NCBI RefSeq assembly: GCF_001640805.2
Contig: NC_066847.1
Coordinates: forward strand, 18,715,504-18,779,503
DNA: 64,000 bases
Direction of reading: 5' to 3'
Source of the DNA: Lates calcarifer
Taxonomy: Eukaryota > Chordata > Actinopteri > Centropomidae
The position numbers and the translations under genes were made by a program. Of this stretch, positions 12,750-25,412 are shown in pieces; the first letter of the stretch is position 1; the number at the start of each line of letters is the position of its first letter. The notes below the pieces were generated by a model. The model was not told the DNA's origin and searched no databases. It was given only the letters and a program-made list of their open reading frames with translations.

Positions 12750-15700
12750 CTTGGTATGTCAAGCTTTAATATTTCACAAGATCTCATTCTAACAAAACCT
12801 CTATCAGTAGCTGACTATATTAAAATTCTATTATGGAATATTTTTGATATTAACAATGAATAAATGGCTCAGTTTAATGTGAAAGGTTCACTTCTGTTAA
12901 ACCCACTTAAAATTAGCATTTACTCAACTGGAGTTCTGTACAGCTTTTAGGCACATGCAGTCCACTGTTTTGTATTTCTGTCTCGCACGTAGACCATATG
13001 GTTGAGCTGTAAACAACCCTGTAGATAAAATCATTAGCAGCCTTTTTCGACACAGTGTCAAACACACATACAGTCATATACTACCTGACCAGAGATGGAG
13101 TAATCCAGTGGCTTGTGAAAAAGGCAAGCACCTCAAAACCTAAATGTTCTGTCTAAAGGCAGATTTTTAGATTTCTGTACTTGTCAAATGAGGAGACACA
13201 TATTTGAAGAATATGATGACAGTGTTTCTTTGAGTATCTTAAGGTTTAAGGTTAATACAGCTATCATAAAATGACACTGTAAACTCTGTTTTAAGGAAAG
13301 GACGGTAGCTAAAGGTAACAACAGTTCCTCGCATATAAAACACAAAATGCATAATTTGCAACATGCCCACAGACAACAGTGTCTTCAAAGTGATTTCTAA
13401 TCTATAACATACCATACTATTTCTATTCTCACAAGACCGGAAACTCACTGAACCAGACAGTAAAAATTCTCAACCTGCTGCTCTACCTACAAATCATGCA
13501 ACTACTTGAATTGCAAAAAGAAATAAAACCTTTGTAAAAATTATTTTTAGACAAGAAGTGAAGTGAAAGAAAAAATACTTTTATTCTTATTTTTGACAAA
13601 AGGGAATTGCAGAGTCCTGAGAACTACTTTCCTGTTTAACTGTATGAATATAAAAATGATGGTGGAGCACTTACAGCCTTTGGTCCGAATTAATTTAAAA
13701 ATATACAAAAATAAATGGGGATAAAATATATGAGTTCAAAATTCATTTAAACTTCATCTACTTCAGACTGTGTGTTTCACAGTGTACTTGTGTGCACATG
13801 GTTTTTTTGTGCCACTGTCCCACTGTATCTGACCTTCTGTTCCCACCCTCCTACTCAGATACATCTCAGCACACAATGACAGCACAATAAGGTATTCATT
13901 CACCATCACAAAAATACAGCTATTCATTCCATATCATTAAAGTACTGCTATTCACTCAACATCATTAAGTTATAATACATATGTTTCATCCATATCTCTA
14001 AATTTCTGCACATAAAGAAAATACAATACCTGCAATTTAAGACAAGAGCTTTCTTTCCACAGGTTTGTGTATGAGAATTAAGGGGAAAAACGGATCAAAA
14101 TATGCACTTTAATAATGACTCCTTTGTGGTGAAATGACTACTGACACTCATTGCAGTGAAAACACTCAAGGTCTCAACAGTGCTGATTAAACCTTGAAGT
14201 GTTTTCTGCTCTTAAGAGGGATTGAAAGGTGTAACTTCTCAGTAAAGCTCTGCTAATGTAAAATTCCTGCAATGTGTTTGCAGTGCACTGTTCAGATGTT
14301 TGTGTACTCCAGTCTCTTATTCAACCATTTATGCCACAAGTTTCTTTTAAGGATAAAAAGGGTATTGAAACAACAAGAGCATATCAGAGTTGATGCCTTT
14401 GAAGTTGTATGCCAAGCAATGTTTCCTCACCTTTTCAGTCATTTCACACTTCTGTCTTCATTAAGTATGGTTAGTTATCTGGATTTCATGAATTCATTTC
14501 TGAGGTAATTTGCTAAAACTTACTAGCAATACTAGTACTTAGTATTTTTGTACCTTTTGGATAAAATCATCACAAAACTGACAATCATCCAAAAAAAAAA
14601 AAAAAAAAGTGTTCAGCTCAGTGAGATTAGAGTGATACCATGGCTGTTTGCAGATGACATTTTCCAGTGTAGGCAGGAGCTATTTTGCAGCTGACTCTAA
14701 GGCCTTCAGATTAAAATCAGCATGTCAACATTTGAAGGAGTCTCTCCTCGGAAGTGATGGCCTATACATAATCTAAGCATTTTACATAACCCTTTTAAGC
14801 CATACAATTTATGACACATGCATTCAATGCTATAACAAAGCATAAAAAGAACTCTTTATATGTCTAACCTCCACCCGTGGGAAGACTGACAGATATTGTT
14901 TATTAGAAATGATCAACCAATCAAAGCATTTATTCAATACGGGATCATGGACCACTCTTGAACCAAAGACTCATCCTAACAGCTCATCAAATTCAAAAAT
15001 AGAGAATCCATCTGCTAAATGCACCTACTGTCAAAACAAGACAATTGCAGTGCAAGAGGCCACAAACCTTTAAGCACCACATTGAGTCATAAAACCCCAA
15101 CATGTATTACTACTGAAGACATATGTCTAGAAAAGTAAAGGCTGAATTCAAAAGCATTTACACAGTGGCACTTAAGCCAGCTCTAACACTTTAGGGAAAT
15201 AACTTCTCTGAAAGTGAACAGAACAGAAACTTTTTTCAAAATCAATACCATGGACTGAGATGATGAAGATGGCAGTGTTTTCATGGTTCCTAGCTTTTCA
15301 GGATTTCACTGAGAAGGCTTACACGGTGCTTCAAAACTTACACACCATTACGATTTTCCTCAACACTTGTGAACCTTTTACATTTTAGAGGATTACATTT
15401 GAATTCTGTGGTAAATCCATTCGAAGGATGCTATTAAATCAAGAAGGCCTGTGGCAAACAGCATCAATATTGAAGCAGTGTTGTGTTGCCATGTTCATAT
15501 TTGATTGCTACTGTACCTCAGGGAGTCTGGCACTTGCTCAAAACAAAACATACAGGGCTAATGTCTAACGAATTATTGAAGAGTTATTTCTGTCACACAG
15601 GCTCTAAGTATTTTCTCTTTGTCTCTGAAATTGACTAAAGTCTGTCATCATAATGACAAACAAACCTCTCATATCAGTGGGTGTATAGTAAAGTTCATAG

Positions 15701-15894
15701 TCTTTCTGACATTCTGTACATATTTGTATATGATATATTAACAAAAATAGATTCCATAACAGGAAAATGTGAAATAATACTTCATTTTTGCTTTTAATCA
15801 TCTCTGTATCACTACTGAGAGGCTGGTCTCCTTTAACTTCTGTTCATCTCTCCATTCACCCACTATTTTTTTTTCGTCTTTTTTATATCTGCAG

Positions 15895-15896
<2 letters not shown>
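12750..15896. other. Non-coding stretch
   Basis: No coding signal was recognised. The stretch holds a second copy of a 22-base sequence at 13085-13106 (first at 11997-12018) and a poly-A run at about 14590-14608. Confidence 0.55.

Positions 15897-15929
<33 letters not shown>
15897..15929. repeat. (TG)n microsatellite
   Basis: About 16 TG units. This is the first of three long TG tracts within 760 bases. Confidence 0.95.
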
Positions 15930-15930
<1 letters not shown>

Positions 15931-16146
15931 GGATACAACACTCTCCATTCCTTTTGACAGACAACAGAAGATACAGTAGCATGAGAGACGGCAGCTTCAT
16001 CAAAGGGGAGAAGACAACTGTGGCTGAGAAAGGGAGGCATGAGAGAGAGAAAGAGGGGAAAGAGACTACAACATCAAGAGTGGCGAGCAAGGGAAGAAGC
16101 ACGTGATTGATGAGCAACCAGAAGAGGGGAGATGATGAAGCCATCT

Positions 16147-16154
<8 letters not shown>

Positions 16155-16190
<36 letters not shown>
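16155..16190. repeat. (TG)n microsatellite
   Basis: Eighteen TG units follow a purine-rich patch at 15975-16100. Confidence 0.95.
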
Positions 16191-16195
<5 letters not shown>

Positions 16196-16609
16196 CAGAG
16201 AAGAGAGATTACAAAGTGGATACAGAGATAGGAGGAGATACAGAGTGCTCCCCTGGTGGTGGGGCTTTGTCCTGTATCTGCTACCATGTCTCACCTCTCT
16301 CCTCTAACACACAAATACACACAAAAACATTCTCAAAATCAAAAACGCTTCCCCTCACTGTTTATAGGTACACACAAAGGCACAAAAGCACAATGATATT
16401 TTTCCTAAAATGCCTTTTCACAGACAGCTGTCCCTTGATGACTAGCAAGGGCACTGCATACATACATACATTCTTCCCCACTCTCTCTCTCTACCTATCA
16501 CTCTCTCTCTACTGTCCTAAAGTGCCTTCCTATAGCCAGATATCCATCTACATATAACACAACAACCAAAGGCATCAAAAGCACACCAAGGAAACAAAGA
16601 GATGTTTGT

Positions 16610-16651
16610 TTGTGTGTGTGTGTGTGTATGTGTGTGTGTGTGTGTGTGTGT
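16610..16651. repeat. (TG)n microsatellite with one interruption
   Basis: About 21 units with a single TA interruption. A short (CT)n stretch lies just upstream at about 16480-16512. Confidence 0.95.
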
Positions 16652-18164
16652 AAAAGGATTTCATTCCAAAAAATAATTTAAGGAAATGGGTTGTTACAGA
16701 ATAATAAACATTATTCATGAATATCATAAAGCTAGTAGCTGTGTGCTTTATGTCTGAGACATAATTCGAAATTTTATTTTATTTTATCTTCATTTTAACT
16801 TAAGGCTAACATAGATTTTTTCACACCTGCCATATAATATTAACAATGACAGGCATAAAGCAGCGCAGCTGTAAATGTCAACTTCTCAGCAGAAAACTTT
16901 AATTTGACTGAAACTACAAATAAGAAGGCACTGTACTGTAGAATTTGTTGTTTTCTAATATTTAACACTGGGACTCTCATAATTTTCTCGCCTGGCAGAA
17001 GTGATTCGTCAGGCAGTTTAGGCTGATCTAACAAACATCTAATCTTAGAGCCCACTAGCCCACAGACATGCAGTCTGCTTTGTCTTGCATTGCCCTGGGA
17101 ATATTCAAACAACACGACACCACTTTAAAAATTCTCTTCATTTTTAATGGATTTAATGATTTACTGGGGGACTGGAACTAGTCTTACCCTTCTTTTTTTT
17201 TACTTTTTCTTTTGTACCCAAACTGTGGGGGGGGGGGTAACTTCCTAAAATCAGTTCCAGCAACTGTTGAGGTTTTCCTGCCAGAAGTGCCACATGAGAG
17301 GGGTTATCCTGTTGGTTTCCCAGTGTCAGGGTAGATCAGCAGAGCACAGATAAGTGCTATCAATGTTGAATTACACCCAGCTGGAAAACAAACATAAACT
17401 GAGTCTCTTGTCAACCCCAGAGCGAGGGGGAGAACGGTGGAGAGGATGTGAGATAAACCTCCTGAAATCCAGACTGGAACCATGCAACAGCCATATTAGA
17501 TATATCTCAATGAAGGCAATCCACTGATGCAGAATACATCCAGTTAGAATGGATGCAGGCATGAAGCCCCTGTCAGCCACTGGGATGGAAGTGATACTAA
17601 AGCTACTATTAAAGCCCCAGTCAGGGATTTTTCTTGACATGGGTACTTAAATGTGTTAAGCCCTTGACCCAGATTCTTAAACTGGTGATCTGGAAAAGTC
17701 TCCTGCTCTGCAGTGGGTCTCATATTCATTAAACCATACTGCTTCTGCTGGCCAGATAACCTTTTTCTAAATGGTTACTAATCACTGTTGAAAAAGCAAG
17801 ATGTGGTCCAAATGGATTCATTTTTTGCAGACAGGTTCTATCAGTCTGTGTCAGTATTGATTGCAATTTATTTCAGGAAGGATAATGTCTTATCTCGACA
17901 GTCTCAAATGTCATGCTTTGGCTCAAGGTTGTACTGTGGATCAGGTAACTGATTATACCATAGCAACATTTATTTCTGCCTGTCACCTTTTTCTGAAAAA
18001 GGAATGAGAGCACCATTCACCACATGCTGTTATCCTTTGTATCAGAGCCTGCTTGAACAGCTTGTCCCTAATGTGCATGTCTGTTGGAAGCCAGGTGTGC
18101 TGAAAAGAGTTGTTTGCATAAAAAACAAAACATACATAGGGTAGGAATGAAAATTAAGCCATAC
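16652..18164. other. Non-coding stretch
   Basis: No exon was recognised. A G10 run lies near 17227-17237. A minus-strand ORF at 17371-17640 has no recognised domain. Confidence 0.55.
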
Positions 18165-18370
18165 ACTGAATGTACAAAACATTAGGGAAGCTTACTCCTT
18201 TCATGAGGTAAACAACTGCAGTGATGCATTCATCTGTTATCCATTTCTCTGATTCCCTTATTGGATGTGAGAGAGAGGATCCAGATAAAGTAAAGCAGAA
18301 GAGTTAAGAAAGGATTTGTGCTTTCAGACACAGATGGTAGAGTGGTAGGGTTGGGGTTCAATAGTATTTC
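18165..18370. mobile_element. Fragment of a teleost DNA-transposon-type repeat
   Basis: The segment begins with ACACTGAATGTACAAAACAT followed by TAGGGAAGC and continues with CTTTCATGAGGTA and TTAAGAAAGGATTTGTG. This matches, in order, one end of a widespread fish element with terminal ACTGAATGTACAAAACATTAG as I remember it. Only one end is visible and no transposase reading frame survives. The family name is not assigned. Confidence 0.55.
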
Positions 18371-19299
18371 TAAAATCTGAATCTAGTTTCAAATCCACTT
18401 ATCACATCTGAATAATCTCAAATTCCTTTTAGCTTTCAACATTTGCAAATATGTTATAGATAACTATAACCTAGAGATTCAAATTAGATCTCTAATTGCC
18501 TTTTGTAAAATGAGAATTTAGAAACAATACAGTTTTTATTGACGCCCTAATTAATGTTGACAACATGTAGCTACAATGTGTAAATGACAGGTGCAGCTGA
18601 AGGACTGCTGGATAACTGTATCTGACACACTGACATAACAGATTTTGCCCACTTACTTTTACATCTTATTTTTCATGAACTGATCCAAATATTGGATGTC
18701 CTGATGCTGAATTATTTATTTGGTACATTTAGAATATTGATATATGCATGATATACATAAAAAATTAACAAGGAGATTCTCTTGAAATTGATTTCTCTTC
18801 TCTTACTAACAATCTTTGGCTGAATTCAGACATTGCCTTACAGCAACGTGACTAGACAACAGCCAAAAGTTTGATCTTAGCCATTAAGGAATCAGCGTTA
18901 GATGGCTGATGTAATCTGAGATGTTTCTCATCTAACCAACAGTCTATGCCCACTACAGATGAAAAAATAAAATGCTCTCTATATTGCACCTTGTTGATAA
19001 AAGAGAGGGAGGAGAAAAGGAAGGAAAAAGATACAAAATGGAGCCAGCTATCAAAATCCTACACTGAAGAATGGAGGTTTCAGGTACAGGGCAACATAAA
19101 TGAAAATGAACTCCTCTCACTGGCTTGCTGAATATGCATTTAAACAGATGCAATTGGTTAGTCAGTGACTATGTACATGTGAAGTGAACAAAACAATACA
19201 AATCAGCAGTAACTCATAATTTGAACCTCTCCAATAAAAAGGGCTTGAAACTAAATTTAGGGGGCATACCCTTAATACAAATAAATGGAGAACCATAAA
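18371..19299. other. Non-coding stretch
   Basis: AT-rich sequence; no gene or structured element was recognised. Confidence 0.55.
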
Positions 19300-19640
19300 C
19301 TGTCTTAGTAAGGTGTTGGCCCAAAACAGAGACACAGGCTCTAAAGGGTTGTGGTACCCAGTGGCATGAACACTATCCTCCCAAAACATTTCCCCTCATT
19401 TGGTTTTAACAATGATGGTGCAGAGCTTTGTCTGATGTATCACTCCAAATTCTGATCACTCAGGTTGGGATCTGATGACTGTGAAGGCAGCAGCATAGGA
19501 CTCATTTTCAAACTGAAACTATTCAGTGGACATTCACGCCCTGCATGGAAGCATGTTCATCAGTTACATTTCTCCATTCATTTATTCATTTGTCCCACAC
19601 CTGTATACTGCACATTTGCAAATTCTGTGTTTGTCTTTCT
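19300..19640. mobile_element. Decayed copy of a common teleost interspersed repeat
   Basis: Landmarks in order are AAGGTGTTGGCCCA, GGTTGGGATCTGATGACTG, AACTATTCAGTGGACATTC, GCCCTGCATGGAAGCATG and CCCACACCTGT. I remember the same series from a repeat scattered through many fish genomes. The copy is diverged and internally shortened, with no intact reading frame. The family is not named here. Confidence 0.55.
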
Positions 19641-20829
19641 GTTGGATCTGGCATTTTCCAAACTGAGTCTTAAGGGGCGTCACTCTAACCCTTCATAAAT
19701 GAGATGCAGGGGGCGACTTAAGGCAGCCTTAGCTCTCCTGACAGCCTGCTTGTTACAGTTGTCAGCCATCTGAGGTAGTTTGACACCTGTAATCTCAGTT
19801 GCTACGGTTTTCAGCCAATTTCCGTTGGCAGGGCTCATACTGCCCAGCCAAGCAAAAAGGGAAAAAGTGACAACTGACTTGACCACTGAGTTGTGTAAAA
19901 GTGGTATCATCAACTTAATACACACCCTGAAGGAGCTTTACCTCCTAAGAAAAACACATCTGTCAGTTAGTTTATTAGTGACTTCTGAGTTAGTTTATAT
20001 AAGCTGATTCATCTACTTACATAAAGCTTAAATACTTGTGCCATCTACTTAAAGATTTTTTTTTTTTTTCCACATACAGAAATAAAAGACTGACTCAAAA
20101 TTACAGCAAACTAGAGTGGCTTTTTTGAACATCCATGATTCACAAATCCTGTATGCATCCCTTGTATTCAGAACAATCTACGTGACTACTGTTTTGAAAG
20201 AAATATCCCTTCCCTCATGATAAGAGCAAAGAAACATCTTCAAACTGCTCATGTGTTCTGCCTGCTGTGAGGGGGCTGCTTCAGCTTGTGGCTAGGCAGC
20301 GATTGGAGCCTTTAGTTTAAACTCAGCGGTGCATGCAGTGTGTGTCGTTTGTTGAGGCCCTGGCCAGGCACTGAAGTGCACTTAATGCTGTTAAGTTGAA
20401 CTCAGTAGTGCGTGTCCTACAGTATGTTGAATCTCTAACATACTGGAGGAGGAGCTCCAAGTATAATGCAGCCAAGCATTTATACAGCAAGTTAATACTG
20501 ACACTTGAGTCTAAGCATTACTCTTTTGCCAGATTAATTGGTATGAGGATCTTATCATCTATTCTTTTCCTCCACAAGAAACCATGACTGTGTGCTTGTG
20601 TGCATATCTAAACATACATATTGTTCCCGCCATTTTAGTTCAGCGTGTAAGTGTGTGTGCATGGGCAAATGTGCATGCTTCATTAATAAGCGCCGTAATG
20701 AGAGGGGACAGTTTTCTGTTGCCGTGGTAATGAAGCAGTGGAGCGTTGCCAGGCACGACGACAGAGATGGAACAGAACTGTATCACTGCATCGTCTTGGA
20801 AACACAAACAGCAGATAAGGATGCGTTTG
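19641..20829. other. Non-coding stretch
   Basis: No exon or RNA gene was recognised. A poly-T run lies at about 20058-20070. Confidence 0.5.
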
Positions 20830-21310
20830 GATTGAGGCAGACGGAGGGAGATGGATGGACAGAGTGATGGAGAGACAGGCAGGGAAAAAAGAGAAGTACA
20901 TGATGCAAAAGACCGATACAAGAGACAAGTGGACAGATGTAGTGCGGAACACCTTTGCATGTCAAAACAGAGGACTGTGTGTATGGGTGAGATACAGAGA
21001 GAGGGACTGATGGATGGTCTTGTCTATACAGCTGGAGGTGTACAAGGAGGAGGGGAGGGAGAGATCTGTGTGTTGCGAGGGGGGCATGGATGGGGTGATG
21101 TGATTGATTTGACTGGGACCATGTCCCCCGAAGAGAGAGAGAGAGAGAGATAGATTCAGACAGATGAACAGAAACAAAGATGCAGAAGTGGAAGGGTCGA
21201 CAGACAGATAGATCAAGAGAGAGGATTGTAGAGCGGCGACAGACGGATAGAGTGAAACGATAAGGAGAGATGGGAAAGACAGCGTGATTAATGCAGAGGT
21301 AGATGGCAAA
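20830..21310. repeat. Degenerate purine-rich (GACA/GATA-like) low-complexity region
   Basis: Recurring blocks such as GACAGACAGATAGA, ATGGATGGACAGA and a (GA)n run at about 21136-21150 dominate. The overlapping frames on both strands here are a result of this composition. Confidence 0.7.
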
Positions 21311-22104
21311 ATAATTTGAGTGAGGAGAGGTCAGACTGGGTCGATGAAGAGAGATATACCCAGAGCTCCTTGGTTTATGCTTTTCTAAAGAAAAAGAGGC
21401 AGAGTATGGATGATTTTCTTATGACCTTGAAGCAGGTTTAAATGTAGGTATGAGTGAGTCTCTCCCAAGCCAGAAACAGTTTAGAGAGTCTGTTCTTGAC
21501 CATGTGATGTTGTGCAGACCTGTCAGTCCACTGACAGTGAAAGACAGAGGGTCACATATCATGGTTCAGATGTGTTGGCACTACAGAGAGGGAAAGTTCA
21601 TCTGAGTGTAAACACTCAAAAGGACAGAGGTGAATAGTTATAGATTTCTCCTTCAGATATGCACTTTAACAATGTTTTTGTTGTTGACGTCCAGTCTTAA
21701 AGATTTCTGTCTTCACCCTTCTCTCACATGTACAGTTCTTTTATAGCTGAAATACTGTCCGAGAGATAATTGAATATTTTCTCTTTTGTCCCTAACATCT
21801 CAATGTTTAAGGTTGTTCTGTGACAAATGTACAATCAAATGCTGGAACTGTTTTCACTCCCTCTTTGTTGTATTCAACAGCGAAACCGAAATGATCCCAC
21901 ACCGGAGATTTGAATGAAGCCAGTGCTTCTTCAAACTTTTGCCTCTCAACTCCTCCGCTAGTGCTGGCCGTGCCTGTTTGTTTTCATTTTTTCCGCTTCT
22001 GTGAGCTGCACTTTCAACCCGGCTCCAGTTACAGTGTGAGTGGGTGGAGGCACAACAGTGATTGGGCATTAACTTGCGGGGAGGGCTTTTGCCTGCCTGG
22101 ACAG
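21311..22104. other. Non-coding stretch
   Basis: No coding signal was recognised. Confidence 0.5.
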
Positions 22105-22176
22105 GCGCGCGCGCGCGCGCGCGCGCACGCGCACGCGCACACACACACGCACGCACACACACACACACACACACAC
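22105..22176. repeat. Alternating GC/AC microsatellite, 72 bases, strong Z-DNA candidate
   Basis: The tract begins with about 11 GC units, passes through mixed AC/GC units and ends as (AC)n. Every step alternates purine and pyrimidine without a break. Confidence 0.95.
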
Positions 22177-22958
22177 TGGAAAGCAGTAAGTGACAATGCA
22201 AAAAGAATTGCAAAACTGAAAACCTGCGGTCCATAAGTATTGTACTGTGCAGGGCAGACTGAACGGTTCAATATTTTACAGAGTACCGTTGCATCCCTAC
22301 TCTGCTACCGCCCTGGTTGGTGATTTAATCTACACTATGTACATATTCACATCACCTCATAAGTACCAGTGTACCTATGGAAGAGTTGAAATACAAAACA
22401 CAGCTACTCAATAAAATATTCAACATTTATCTTCACGAGCTGTGCAACACAAGCTAACTTGGCACTGATCAGACAGAGTCCGAGGCAGCCTTCTGAGGAA
22501 TAAAGTCTCGAGATGAATTTTCAAATATGTACGAATAAATTCTCAATATGTTTCAGCTGCTGGGTCAAATCAAAGTGAACTACTGGGCCAAAGTCCAACA
22601 CATAAAACATGGAGTGAGGCCATTCCACTCACATCAGCTCACTGTGCTGTGTATTACTGAGCAGTGAGCTGTAGGCTATGTGTGTCTGTGTTGTCAGTGT
22701 GCGCACATGTAAATTGTGAGCATGTAGATTTCCGTGCTGCTGAAGTGGGTGTGTGATGCCATAGAATCAATGCTTGTGAGTGCATTGCCTCAGCTATATG
22801 TCTGTCAGCGATGCTATAAGGACACTTTGTTTACTTGTGTGTTCTGCTTATGTGTACTTTGTAACATTTTTTGCTTTGGCTCATTTGCCAAGTGTGTGTG
22901 TTGCATCCCATCTATTGCATCTATTCATCCCACCATGAAAAGTGTGTGCTTCTGTGTT
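22177..22958. other. Non-coding stretch
   Basis: Nothing recognised beyond ordinary AT-rich sequence. Confidence 0.5.
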
Positions 22959-23009
<51 letters not shown>

Positions 23010-23014
23010 GAGAG
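22959..23014. repeat. Compound (TG)n(AG)n microsatellite
   Basis: About ten TG units run directly into about 18 AG units. Confidence 0.95.
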
Positions 23015-23092
23015 ATTGTGTACTGATATTACTTTAAACAATTTACTATGATTTAAATCTAAAACTGGCACTCACTGTGTGGTTTCACACCA

Positions 23093-23095
<3 letters not shown>

Positions 23096-23148
<53 letters not shown>
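23096..23148. repeat. Compound (TC)n(AC)n microsatellite
   Basis: About 17 TC units are followed by about ten CA units. It lies about 80 bases from the compound tract at 22959-23014 and has the reverse composition. Confidence 0.95.
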
Positions 23149-24969
23149 AAAAAAAAAGAGATAATTTCTCTACACAATTATCAGGTGCCAGACTTCGCCT
23201 GCTCTACACTGACCTACATCTCTTTACTCTCTTGGTTGTGGGCATTTTTTGTCCACTTTATTTACTTGAAGTGGACAAAAAAAGGGAACATTAATTGCAG
23301 CATGAACTACCTTCACATGCCTCCATCAAATTGTACTGTTTGGTCTGTTTATATTTTACTACTTCCTGCAACACTTTTGCTCTCAGCTCACTCATGCTGT
23401 TTGGAAATCAGAGGAGAAAACAACATATCAAGTTTGTAAATGACTTTCTTGCTCTGAATTGTGCCTGTGCAGCTGTGTTAGCTCCACTGAACAAGGTGGG
23501 ATTTATACAGCACCTGAAAGAAGATGCAGCCTGAAAGGTTCAGCTTACGGCTATCTAGCCCTATATCAAGTTAGCTGTCAAGTTGGCTACAGTACCTTTC
23601 TAGGATCTTTACAGACATGTGTTTGTACATGAAAGCACGCTGAACTAATTCATACAGTACATTAGCCTGTGTGTTTGTGCATAAGTTTTTTTTGTTTTTT
23701 CATTTAAAGCTTCTTTCATTTTGAAGTACAGTAATTTGATTTATATTGATGTCCTTTTATTAAAGGTATTGTCAAAGAATACAAAAGTGCGATTAAACTA
23801 TGATTCAGTGCAGAAAATCAACCAACTGATTGATTGATTGTTGGTTGTTGCTGTGGTCTGACTAATTACAGACATGATAGACATGCTTTGTCATCAAGCT
23901 GAGGAGGATGAACGTTATCCACATCATAAGTTGGAACACTGGTAATATCAGTTTCCACATTTTTCAAATCTCCCAGTTAAATGTTCCTTGTATAGTATAT
24001 TATTTTTATATAATAATATATTGGTTAACAGTCCAAAGAGCCGTGCAATTGTTCACACAATCAAATAAACACACATGGGAGAGCTGCATATTCTTACAGG
24101 AGAGAACAGGTGGGTGATATTGTCTGAATCATTAACCCATATCTCACTCCTGGCACACAGTATATAGCATTTGCAAACTCAGTTTCTTTCACGGACCATA
24201 AACGTCTGCAAGAATGTGCTCTCTTAGAAGACTTTACATTTCTTAATTGTTATGCAGACCATCTCCTACTCTAGACGTGCAGACACAATATTCACTCATC
24301 TTCTGAAACCCAGATTAAGATCTTCACTCAGCACCTGACAAGCCATTATGCCACCATCTGGCAACACTTTGCCTATTTTACACCATTTCAATAATTTATT
24401 CCATAGTGGACCTTGTTGAAAAGTTAGTGCTGAAACATGTAAGATAGTGTGTGTAGGAGTTTGTCTCAGAGAAATAAGCTCAATTCTTGCTTATGCCTCT
24501 ACCACACAGAGCACAAACAGAATCTCTCCTAGAATGCATTAGTATTATTCATGGATCCCCATTAATGGGCTTCACTAGCCTGCACTGCTTCTACAAGGGT
24601 TGGACTGATGGGATTTACAAGAGAGAAAAGAGATAATGATTTGTGCCAATATTCATCTTTAATTTAGCCAGTGCCTATGCTCAAAAGTCAGACTGATTCA
24701 GTGTTTCCTCTAGCATTTTATTGCCAAGGAGGACTGAGACAACCAGAACACTAAAATGATCCACCAAGACAGAGAATAAAAATATCTGAGTTTACCAAAA
24801 CCTCACTGCGGACTGCCTGATTACTCCATTTATACACTTCACTGTCTGTTATATCCCCATCTCTTGAGGGGAACAAAGTGATTTTGGCTGCACCACTGGT
24901 CATGTGAACACACCTTTACACTCATGACAGCGTTAAGGTGAAGTAATCTTCTCCCTTTCATTGTTACAC
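23149..24969. other. Non-coding stretch
   Basis: No exon or RNA gene was recognised. Confidence 0.5.
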
Positions 24970-25127
24970 CAGGTTGCACCATCAAGATTGACTATTGCTG
25001 CAAGGTCAATTATTCATTAAGTGGTTTTGTTGTAATCTCAAATGTATCAGCAGCAAAGGTTACTAGAAGTTTAAAAAAAAGCTGCAGAGGCTCAGCATTC
25101 ACCTCTGGAGCTGTGTGGTGCAACCTG
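24970..25127. mobile_element. Possible small non-autonomous element with 12-base inverted ends
   Basis: CAGGTTGCACCA at 24970-24981 is exactly reverse-complemented at 25116-25127 (TGGTGCAACCTG), enclosing 158 bases without coding capacity. The right part of this unit recurs, diverged, at about 25297-25412. A miniature inverted-repeat element is one reading; chance is another. Confidence 0.35.
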
Positions 25128-25296
25128 TAGTACAGAAACATATGTTATGCGTCAAGAAATCCTCTTTTCTGTACATTTTACTGTGTTGCAACTTCAGCAG
25201 AAAATAACTAACTAATGACTAAAGGATATTATGTATAACAGCATGTTAGTTTCTTATTCTCTGTGTAAAGAATTTTTTGAAACTTTTAATTATTGT

Positions 25297-25412
25297 GTTT
25301 AATCTCAACTGTATCAGCAGTGCAGCTCATCAAAAGGAAAGAAAAAGCTGAACTATCACCACTGGTCTTTGAAGCAGCATGGTGTAACCTGAAGTACAGA
25401 GGGGTGTCTGCT
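25297..25412. repeat. Diverged second copy of the 25.02-25.14 kb unit
   Basis: TAATCTCAACTGTATCAGCAG, the AAAAAGCTG block and GCATGGTGTAACCTGAAGTA parallel TAATCTCAAATGTATCAGCAG, AAAAAGCTGC and GTGTGGTGCAACCTGTAGTA in the copy at about 25030-25136, in the same order and orientation. Confidence 0.55.

Noticed and set aside
15863..16294. 143-codon minus-strand frame rich in Thr-His repeats
   Set aside because: It is produced by reading through two (AC)n microsatellites, which are free of stop codons.
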